Shown in pieces: positions 58,651-64,000 of a stretch of 64,000 nt of DNA. The notes under the pieces are model-generated. The model had not been told where the DNA came from. It made no database searches and worked only from the letters and a program-made list of their open reading frames with translations. Every line of letters begins with the position of its first letter. The first letter of the stretch is position 1. Both the position numbers and the translations under genes were made by a program. The stretch is from Mesorhizobium sp. GbtcB19 (lineage in GTDB: Bacteria > Pseudomonadota > Alphaproteobacteria > Rhizobiales > Rhizobiaceae), in NCBI RefSeq assembly GCF_019091085.1, contig NZ_JAGXJY010000025.1, forward strand, positions 1-64,000, given 5' to 3'.

Positions 58651-58689
58651 CGTTCAAGTCCAGATTCGGGCCGTTCAAGTTCAGATTCG
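58651..58689. repeat. Tandem 18-base direct repeat with 21-base period before the GntR gene
   Basis: CGTTCAAGTCCAGATTCG (58651-58668) and CGTTCAAGTTCAGATTCG (58672-58689) differ at one base and start exactly 21 bases, two helical turns, apart. They lie 12 bases before the GntR start and in the gap after RidA. They may be binding sites for the regulator or a recent duplication. Confidence 0.65.
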
Positions 58690-58716
58690 CGATGATGCCC
58701 GAACCGGCAAGACCAT

Positions 58717-59064
58717 TCAAACCGCCGCGGTGACGATGAGTTCGACCAGCATGCCGGGCTTGGCCATCCGTCCCTCGCCGGAGGAGCGCGCCGGTGCGTG
58801 CTCCTTCGGCATCCAGGCGTCCCAGACCGTGTTGACCTCGTCGAAGTCGCGCACGTCGTCCAGCCACATCTGGACGTGAAGGATGCGCGTCTTGTCGGTG
58901 CCGGCCTTGGCGAGCAGCGCGTCGATCTTGCCAAGCACCTCGCGCATCTGGTCGGCGGCGGACTGGCCAGGTCTCGCCACCTGACCAGTGAGGTAGAGCG
59001 TGCCGTTGTGGATGACGCCGTGATGGATGCGGGTGTCGAAGTCGAAGCGCTGGATATCGCTCAC
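58717..59064 (-). CDS. RidA-family protein
   Basis: A 115-residue YjgF/RidA-type protein with a GTG start at 59064 preceded by GAGAGGCA. NGTLYLTGQVARPGQSAADQMREVLGKIDALLAKAG is typical, and ARSSGEGRMAKPGMLVELIVTAAV corresponds to the usual R-x-LP-x-VEIE-x-A end, although LVELIVTAA departs from it. The active Arg may be R in EGRMAKPG. It probably clears an imine or enamine intermediate in the operon. It starts 10 bases after the SDR stop. Confidence 0.8.
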   Translation of the reverse strand: MSDIQRFDFDTRIHHGVIHNGTLYLTGQVARPGQSAADQMREVLGKIDALLAKAGTDKTRILHVQMWLDDVRDFDEVNTVWDAWMPKEHAPARSSGEGRMAKPGMLVELIVTAAV

Positions 59065-59074
59065 GGAGTGCCTC

Positions 59075-59881
59075 TCAGATTGCCGGCGTTTGCCGGATGG
59101 GGTTGCCTTGCAAATATTGCGCGTGGGGCGCCTGAACGAGCCAGCCGGCATCGACCGGAAGCGTGACGCCGGTGATCGAGGCAGCGCGGTCGGAGCAGAG
59201 GAACAGCGCCGCCTCGGCGACATCGCGCGGTTCGACGAAGCGGCGCAGCGCCGTCGTGGCCTGGATTGCTTCCGGGTTGCGTTCGCCCTTGGCGATCTTC
59301 GCCTTCAGCCCGTCCGACAACGTGTAGCCGGGCGCCACGGCATTGACGCGAACCCCATGCGGGCCGAGTTCGGCGGCCAGCATCTGGGTGAGCGCCAGGA
59401 CGGCATGCTTTCCAGGCGTATAGGCCGGCAGCGACAGCGGCGCGAAGGAGGCGAGCGAGCCGACATTGAGGATCGCGCCGCGCCCGGCAGCCGACATCAG
59501 CCGGCCGAACACCTGGCAGCCAAGCAGCGTGCCGCGATAGTTGATGCGCCACATCCGCTCGTCTTCGGCGAGATCCTGGTCGAGCACGTGCTTGCCACTC
59601 TGCAGGATGCCAGCGCAATTGACCACGACGTGCGGCGTACCGAAGGCGTCTACGACTTCCGTCGCCAGGGCCTCGACAGAGGAGGGGTCAGCGACATCGG
59701 TCTGCACGAAGAGCGCGTGCGGCGCGCCGGCGCTCTCGCAGGCGCTGGCTGCTTCCTTGCCTCGGGCGGCGTCGCGACCGGCGACGACCACCTGATAGCC
59801 ATCCTGCGCGAAGCGCTCGGCCATTGCGCGGCCGATACCGGACGTGCCGCCGATGACGACGGCGGTCTTTGCCTCAGCCAT
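59075..59881 (-). CDS. Short-chain dehydrogenase/reductase
   Basis: A 268-residue SDR with TAVVIGGTSGIGRAMAERFAQDG as coenzyme loop, VVNCAGILQSG as the NNAG equivalent, LNVGSLASFAPLSLPAYTPGKHAVLALTQ as the Ser-Tyr-x3-Lys region. The acidic residue after strand 2 is absent (VVAGRDAARGKE), favouring NADP. The ATG overlaps the end of the AroE-like gene by 8 bases. Confidence 0.85.
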   Translation of the reverse strand: MAEAKTAVVIGGTSGIGRAMAERFAQDGYQVVVAGRDAARGKEAASACESAGAPHALFVQTDVADPSSVEALATEVVDAFGTPHVVVNCAGILQSGKHVLDQDLAEDERMWRINYRGTLLGCQVFGRLMSAAGRGAILNVGSLASFAPLSLPAYTPGKHAVLALTQMLAAELGPHGVRVNAVAPGYTLSDGLKAKIAKGERNPEAIQATTALRRFVEPRDVAEAALFLCSDRAASITGVTLPVDAGWLVQAPHAQYLQGNPIRQTPAI

Positions 59882-60686
59882 TGCGGCGGTCCTTCCGCTC
59901 GATGTCGAAGAACGCGGCCATGGCCTCGACCTGGAAATCCATCATCGGGCGCCCGGGCTGGATGCGGCAGCCGATCGCTTTCGCCGCCTTGAGCAGCGCC
60001 GTCTCGGCCGGCTCCATGATGATGTCGACCACCGTCATATCCGGCGTCAGCTTGCTCACATCCATCGGCAGCGGGTCGCCGGCTTTGAGGCCGGACGGTG
60101 TGGCGTTGATCGCCATATCCATGCCGGTCGGATCGGCTTCACCGACCTCGATGCGGCAATTGGGGAACGACTTGTTGACCAGCACAGCGAGTTTTTGCGC
60201 GCGGTCCCTGTCGACATCGGTCAGGCGGATCTCGGCGGCGCCTTCCTCGGCCAGGCAATAGGTGAGCGAGGAGCCCGCGCCGCCGGCGCCGACCTGGAGG
60301 ATGCGCTTGCCGGCAATCCGGTGCCCGCCGGCCTTCAGTCCGTCGATGAAGCCGACGCCGTCGAAATTGTCGGCGTACCAACTGCCGTCCGCCTGCCGGC
60401 GCACGGAGTTGGCGCTCTGCACGCGCGAAGCGCGATCGTGAGCCGCCGCGCATTTGTGATAGACCGGGACCTTGTAGGGTACCGAGATGATCACGCCGCG
60501 GATGTTTTCGGCCGCGGTGATGCCGGCCCAGAAGGTGTCGAAATCTTCCGGACGGCAGCTCAGCGGCACCATCAGGCTGTCGAGGCCCTTCTGCTCGAAG
60601 ATCTCGTTGAAGATTCCGGGGCTCTTCGCATGACCCACGGGATGGGCCAGCATGACGAAGATGTCGGCCTTGCCGGTTCCGCGCAT
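59874..60686 (-). CDS. Shikimate-dehydrogenase-like protein (AroE family)
   Basis: A 270-residue AroE-fold enzyme. The substrate domain has GHAKSPGIFNEIF and ISVPYKVPVYHKC with the catalytic Lys near residue 69, then NFDGVGFIDGLK with the Asp near 108; the coenzyme loop is LQVGAGGAGSSL. In housekeeping AroE these read TVPHK and NTDG, so the enzyme is diverged. In a GntR-controlled catabolic operon it more likely oxidises a quinate-, shikimate- or hydroxy-acid-like compound than serving aromatic amino-acid synthesis. Four bases after the GarR-like gene stop. Confidence 0.82.
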   Translation of the reverse strand: MRGTGKADIFVMLAHPVGHAKSPGIFNEIFEQKGLDSLMVPLSCRPEDFDTFWAGITAAENIRGVIISVPYKVPVYHKCAAAHDRASRVQSANSVRRQADGSWYADNFDGVGFIDGLKAGGHRIAGKRILQVGAGGAGSSLTYCLAEEGAAEIRLTDVDRDRAQKLAVLVNKSFPNCRIEVGEADPTGMDMAINATPSGLKAGDPLPMDVSKLTPDMTVVDIIMEPAETALLKAAKAIGCRIQPGRPMMDFQVEAMAAFFDIERKDRRNG

Positions 60687-60689
60687 CGG

Positions 60690-61580
60690 TTATTCCTTTC
60701 CGTTTGACAGTTCGTGATCGCTCAGGATTTCCAGCGCCCGCACGAGCGACGAATGGTCGGCTTCCGCGCCGCCCGCCCGGGCCGAACAGGCATTCATCAG
60801 CTGCTGCGCCGTCGCGGTGCCCGGCAAGGCAACGCCGAGCGCGCGGGCGCTTTCCAGCGCAAGATTGAGGTCCTTCTGGTGCAGCCGGATGCGAAAACCG
60901 GGCGCGAAGCTGCGGGCGATCATGCGCTCGCCATGCACGTCGAGCACGCGCGACGAGGCAAAGCCGCCCATCAGGGCGCCGCGCACCTTTGCCGGGTCGC
61001 AGCCGGCCTTGCTGGCAAAGACCAGCGCCTCGGCGACCGCCTCGATGTTGAGCGCCACGATGATCTGGTTGGCAATCTTGCAAGTCTGGCCGGCGCCATT
61101 CTTTTCGCCGATCAGGGTGATGTTCTTGCCGAGCTTCTCGAAGATCGGCAGCGCCCGCTCGAACTCGGAGGCCGGACCGCCGGCCATGATGGTGAGGCTT
61201 GCCGCCTTGGCGCCGACCTCGCCGCCGGAAACCGGCGCGTCGAGATAGCCGGCTCCGGCCTCCCTGAATTTCGCCGCGAATCCGACGGTGGCGATCGGGC
61301 TGATCGAGCTCATGTCGATGACCAGCTTGCCAACCGAAATTCCTTTAAGCACGCCGTTTGGTCCGAGCAGGACGCGCTCGACGTCGGGTGTGTCGGGCAG
61401 CATGGTGATGACGATCTCGCAGAGCCGCGCCACTTCGGCCGGGGAGGCGACGACCGATGCTTTCAGATCTTTCGGAAGAGGCGAACGGTTCAGGACCGTG
61501 ACGATCTCATGCCCGGCATCGGCGAGATGTAGCGCCATCGGCGAGCCCATGACACCAAGCCCGATGAAGCCGATTTTCAT
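60690..61580 (-). CDS. 3-hydroxyisobutyrate/tartronate-semialdehyde-reductase-family dehydrogenase
   Basis: A 296-residue beta-hydroxyacid dehydrogenase. KIGFIGLGVMGSPMALHLADAGHE is the coenzyme motif, YLDAPVSGGEVGAKAASLTIMAGG near 120 the substrate motif, and GQTCKIANQIIVALNIEAVAEALVFA near 168 holds the catalytic Lys and the NQ pair typical of GarR/GlxR. The ATG at 61580 has GGGAG 6 bases upstream; a TTG two codons earlier is unlikely. Opposite a HpcH/HpaI aldolase, it resembles the GarL-GarR pair in which tartronate semialdehyde is reduced to glycerate. Confidence 0.83.
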   Translation of the reverse strand: MKIGFIGLGVMGSPMALHLADAGHEIVTVLNRSPLPKDLKASVVASPAEVARLCEIVITMLPDTPDVERVLLGPNGVLKGISVGKLVIDMSSISPIATVGFAAKFREAGAGYLDAPVSGGEVGAKAASLTIMAGGPASEFERALPIFEKLGKNITLIGEKNGAGQTCKIANQIIVALNIEAVAEALVFASKAGCDPAKVRGALMGGFASSRVLDVHGERMIARSFAPGFRIRLHQKDLNLALESARALGVALPGTATAQQLMNACSARAGGAEADHSSLVRALEILSDHELSNGKE

Positions 61581-61630
61581 GCGCAACTCCCATTTGGGGT
61601 TCGAGCCGACTTGCAGCCCAAGTGAGCCAT

Positions 61631-61647
61631 ATGATATAGGACATCAT
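61631..61647. promoter_or_regulatory. Candidate GntR operator between divergent genes
   Basis: ATGATATAGGACATCAT is an ATGAT/ATCAT inverted repeat around 7 bases. It lies in the 108-base region between the GarR-like gene (51 bases from its ATG) and the aldolase (42 bases from its ATG). FCD-GntR proteins commonly bind such A/T-rich repeats, and the regulator at 57851 is encoded by the last gene of the controlled operon. Confidence 0.55.
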
Positions 61648-61688
61648 ACAAATTTCAATGCACCTTTTCCACTGGAGATCGATCGCAA

Positions 61689-62453
61689 ATGCAGGAGCGC
61701 GTCAATTCGCTGAAGGCGGCTGTACAGGCCAGCCGGGCTCACATCGGCATTTGGTGCTCATTGGCCTCGGCGCTCACCACGGAGATCGTGGCAGGCTCGG
61801 GAGCGGGCTGGCTGCTGATCGACAGCGAGCACAGCCCGAATGACCTGCGCAGCATCATGGCGCAGCTGCAGGTCGCGGCGGCGTTTCCCTGCGAGGCGGT
61901 CGTGCGGCTGCCTTCGGACGATCCCAATTCGATGAAGCAGGCGCTGGATGTCGGCGCCCGCAGCCTGATGATCCCCAATGTGCGGACGGCGGAGCAGGCA
62001 CGCGCGATCGTCGCCGCGATGACCTATGCTCCGGGCGGCTTCCGCGGCTTCTCGGTCGGTCACCGCGCCAACGCCTTCGGCCGCATCGCCGGCTATCATG
62101 CGAAAGCGCGCGAGCAGCAGCTGCTTGCGGTCCAGATCGAGGACGAGACAGGCGTCGCCAATGCCGCCGCGATCGCGGCGGTCGACGGCGTCGACGTTCT
62201 GTTCGTCGGGCCGGGCGACCTGTCCACGAATATGGGCGCGATGGGCAATCCCGGCGCCACACATGTGCAGGACGCGATCTCGTCCGTGCGCGAGGCCGCG
62301 GCTTCGGCCGGCAAGGCGAGCGGCATCCTGGCGCCCGTCAAAGCCGACGCGGACCGCTATCTCGCCGACGGTCTCACCATGGTGGCGGTCGGATCGGACC
62401 TCGGCCTGCTGGCGCGGGGCTCGGACGCCCTGGTCGCCTCGTTCAACCGGTAG
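61689..62453 (+). CDS. HpcH/HpaI-family class II aldolase (2-oxo-acid aldolase)
   Basis: A 254-residue TIM-barrel aldolase. GWLLIDSEHSPNDLRSIMAQLQ near 40-61 has the active-site His, VVRLPSDDPNSMKQALDVGARSLMIPNV the substrate-binding Arg region, VQIEDETGVANAAAI near 150 the metal Glu and LFVGPGDLSTNMG near 175 the metal Asp. Family enzymes include GarL (5-keto-4-deoxy-D-glucarate), RhmA and HpcH, giving pyruvate plus an aldehyde. Divergence from a GarR-like reductase favours a sugar-acid substrate. Confidence 0.85.
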   Translation: MQERVNSLKAAVQASRAHIGIWCSLASALTTEIVAGSGAGWLLIDSEHSPNDLRSIMAQLQVAAAFPCEAVVRLPSDDPNSMKQALDVGARSLMIPNVRTAEQARAIVAAMTYAPGGFRGFSVGHRANAFGRIAGYHAKAREQQLLAVQIEDETGVANAAAIAAVDGVDVLFVGPGDLSTNMGAMGNPGATHVQDAISSVREAAASAGKASGILAPVKADADRYLADGLTMVAVGSDLGLLARGSDALVASFNR

Positions 62454-62467
62454 AGCGGAGCACAGAC

Positions 62468-63685
62468 GTGGCGATCCCTCCCTACAAAGCTCCTTCGCGC
62501 AACGCCTATGACATCGTCATTGTCGGCGGCGCCGTCGTCGGTTCGTCGACGGCCTACTGGCTGAGCCAGGCGCTGGGCAGCGGCGCCTCGATCCTCGTTG
62601 TCGAGCGCGACTCGAGCTACCAATTCTCCTCGACGGCGCTTTCCACCAGCGCGATCCGCCAGCAATATTCCAATCCGATCAATGTGAAGATCAGCCAGTT
62701 CGGCATCGAGATCATCCGCGGTTTTCAGGAGCGGATGGCGCCGTTCTACCCGAATGAGACGGCGCCAGATCTCGGCTTCAAGGAACATGGATATCTCTAT
62801 TGCTGTTCCCCCGAAGGCGTGGAGACGGCGCGCGAACGCGTCGAGCTGCAGCGCAGCCTTGGCGCGCACACCGTCTTCCTCGAACCGGGCGCCTTGAAGG
62901 AACGTTTTCCGTGGTTGAATGTCGATGACCTCGGCGGCGGCTCGTGGGGCGCCCGCGAGGAGGGCTGGTTCGATTCCATGGGCATGCTGAACGGCTTTCG
63001 CCGTGCTGCCCGTGCCAGTGGCGTCGAATATATCGACAATGCGGTGACGGCGCTGGACGTCGTTGACGGGAAGGTGGTCTCCGTCCGCCTCGCGACAGGC
63101 GAAACGGTTTCTTGTGGAACGCTGGTCAACGCCGCCGGTCCGCGAGCGCAGCAGGTCGCCGCGATGGCCGGGCTGTCGATTCCGGTCGCGCCCTACAAGC
63201 GTTACAGCTTCGTTTTCGCCAGCGCCAATCCGATCCCGGGCCGCATGCCCAATGTCATCGATCTTTCCGGTACATTCGTGCGTCCGGAAGGCGAGCTTTT
63301 CCTCACCGGCAACACGCCGCAGGGCGACGGACCTGCCGACTATGACGATTTCGAGATGCATTTCGAGGAGTTCGACGACTACATCTGGCCGGCGCTCTGG
63401 CATCGCATTCCGGCCTTCGACGCGCTGAAGGTCCAGACGAGCTGGACCGGCCATTACGAATACAACATGCTCGACCACAACGGCATCGTCGGCTTTCACC
63501 CGCAAGTGAAGAACTTCATGTTCGCCAACGGTTTTTCAGGCCACGGCCTGCAGCAGTCGCCGGCGGTCGGCCGCGCGGTGTCGGAGTTGATCGTCCACGG
63601 CGCCTTCCAGACGCTCGACCTGTCGCCCTTCTGCTACGAACGTGTGCCGCGCAACGAGCCGTTCCTCGAAGAAGCGGTCATCTAG
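62468..63685 (+). CDS. FAD-dependent oxidoreductase, DAO family (sarcosine/D-amino-acid-oxidase-like)
   Basis: A 405-residue flavoprotein with a GTG start (62468). DIVIVGGAVVGSSTAYWLSQALG near residue 18 is the FAD motif with V in place of one Gly. STSAIRQQYSNPINVKISQFGIE near 60 and the C-terminal HNGIVGFHPQVKNFMFANGFSGHGLQQSPAVGRAVSELI are typical of the FOXRED1/sarcosine-dehydrogenase-like subgroup. It oxidises an amine or amino acid, or possibly an alpha-hydroxy acid. It follows the aldolase by 14 bases, so the two form an operon. Confidence 0.83.
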   Translation: MAIPPYKAPSRNAYDIVIVGGAVVGSSTAYWLSQALGSGASILVVERDSSYQFSSTALSTSAIRQQYSNPINVKISQFGIEIIRGFQERMAPFYPNETAPDLGFKEHGYLYCCSPEGVETARERVELQRSLGAHTVFLEPGALKERFPWLNVDDLGGGSWGAREEGWFDSMGMLNGFRRAARASGVEYIDNAVTALDVVDGKVVSVRLATGETVSCGTLVNAAGPRAQQVAAMAGLSIPVAPYKRYSFVFASANPIPGRMPNVIDLSGTFVRPEGELFLTGNTPQGDGPADYDDFEMHFEEFDDYIWPALWHRIPAFDALKVQTSWTGHYEYNMLDHNGIVGFHPQVKNFMFANGFSGHGLQQSPAVGRAVSELIVHGAFQTLDLSPFCYERVPRNEPFLEEAVI

Positions 63686-63689
63686 GGTA

Positions 63690-63730
63690 GAGGCCGCCAA
63701 TCGCCAGGTTTCGACCTGGTTGGCGGCCTC
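63690..63730. terminator. Bidirectional hairpin between convergent genes
   Basis: GAGGCCGCCAA (63690-63700) pairs with TTGGCGGCCTC (63720-63730), and CCAGGT (63704-63709) with ACCTGG (63714-63719), closing a TTCG tetraloop with a 3-base bulge on one side. It lies 4 bases after the oxidoreductase stop and 12 bases from the convergent gene end. There is no clear T-run, but place and stability suit a two-way terminator. Confidence 0.7.
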
Positions 63731-63742
63731 AAGCCCCTGAGC

Positions 63743-64000
63743 TCAGGCCGCGTATCTCGCCATTACGGGCTGCCTCGACCACTGGGCGTACCAGGTATCG
63801 AAGAGCTTGAGCTGCTGCTCGGCATAGCCGCGCTGGCTGTCGGTGAGGGCATCGGTCTCGTTGAAGTGCAGTTTGTATTCCGGGTTACCTTTCAGAACCA
63901 TCATGTGCTTGAAATAGAGCACAAGGTCGGGCCCTTCGTCGAAGGAGGACAGCACGGCGAACGCGGCATCCAGCTCCAGCGCCAGCCGGCGCGCTTCGGC
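63743..64000 (-). CDS. C-terminal part of an unidentified gene (possibly DapA-like)
   Basis: The frame is open to the right edge, so about 85 C-terminal residues are visible and the start lies outside. The sequence has SSFDEGPDLVLYFKHMMVLKGNPEY, then LHFNETDALTDSQRGYAEQQLKLFDTWYAQW. It is soluble and aromatic-rich. I have a weak impression of the C-terminus of a dihydrodipicolinate-synthase-family enzyme, but no diagnostic motif is in view. It is convergent with the DAO oxidoreductase. Confidence 0.6.
   Translation of the reverse strand, partial: AEARRLALELDAAFAVLSSFDEGPDLVLYFKHMMVLKGNPEYKLHFNETDALTDSQRGYAEQQLKLFDTWYAQWSRQPVMARYAA

Noticed and set aside
1..64000. tRNA or rRNA genes, CRISPR arrays, insertion sequences, prophage, integrase or attachment sites
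   Set aside because: None were recognised; the window is nearly filled by metabolic genes and repeats are limited to the palindromes and short repeats listed.

Overview
The window is GC-rich, densely packed DNA that looks like a chromosomal or large-replicon segment of a soil or plant-associated alphaproteobacterium of the order Rhizobiales, most likely Mesorhizobium or a close relative. This rests on the number of ABC importers, the Aap-type amino-acid transporter, the runs of catabolic operons with FCD-GntR and LysR regulators, and a rhizobial-type intergenic palindrome. The genus is an inference. I saw no rRNA, tRNA, CRISPR array, transposase or phage gene.

Region 1 (1-16.9 kb) carries what looks like a complete D-apiose catabolic locus. 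It has apiose dehydrogenase (ApsD), apionolactonase (ApnL), apionate oxidoisomerase (ApnO), 3-oxo-isoapionate kinase (OiaK) and the RuBisCO-like enzyme OiaX, plus the start of a LerI/EryH-type triose-phosphate-isomerase homologue at the left edge. It also has an FCD-GntR regulator and two separate CUT2 sugar ABC importers. One importer includes a DUF2291 lipoprotein; the other has an ATPase fused to a permease. Four promoters share a TGGTA(T/N) operator-like motif, so the scattered units are probably one regulon.

Region 2 (17-22 kb) holds a small Tat-signal protein, an acyltransferase-3 membrane protein and a NitT/TauT-type ABC importer.

Region 3 (22-34 kb) is a nitrogen-compound catabolic block. 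It encodes a GMC oxidoreductase, an amidohydrolase, a flavin monooxygenase, RidA, a DUF1028 protein, an aldehyde dehydrogenase, a LysR regulator, an ArgE-like deacylase and a dimethylamine-dehydrogenase-like flavoprotein. Its two divergent promoter regions share a TTAG-N7-CTAA inverted repeat that fits a LysR box, so the block probably acts as one regulon on an N-methylated or cyclic amine. The substrate is not known.

Region 4 (34-41.8 kb) is a LysR-led operon (LysR, Ldh-family dehydrogenase, an unrecognised 551-aa protein, a DUF3726-like protein and a plant-type SABATH carboxyl methyltransferase). It faces an aldehyde dehydrogenase and an M19 dipeptidase homologue that lacks three of the usual metal ligands. 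This is the least explained and most interesting part of the window.

Region 5 (41.8-57.6 kb) is a run of about 13 kb on the minus strand. It joins a polar amino-acid ABC importer to an FAD-linked 2-hydroxyacid dehydrogenase, a ThDP enzyme, hydantoinase/oxoprolinase A and B, an aminotransferase and a uronate-dehydrogenase-like protein. A LysR regulator and two SDRs lie upstream.

Region 6 (57.8-64 kb) is an FCD-GntR-controlled operon (tartronate-semialdehyde-reductase-like, AroE-like, SDR, RidA) facing an HpcH/HpaI aldolase and a DAO-family oxidoreductase. It fits hydroxy-acid or sugar-acid breakdown.

Many genes overlap by 1-13 bases or are separated by only a few bases, and this is the basis of the operon calls.
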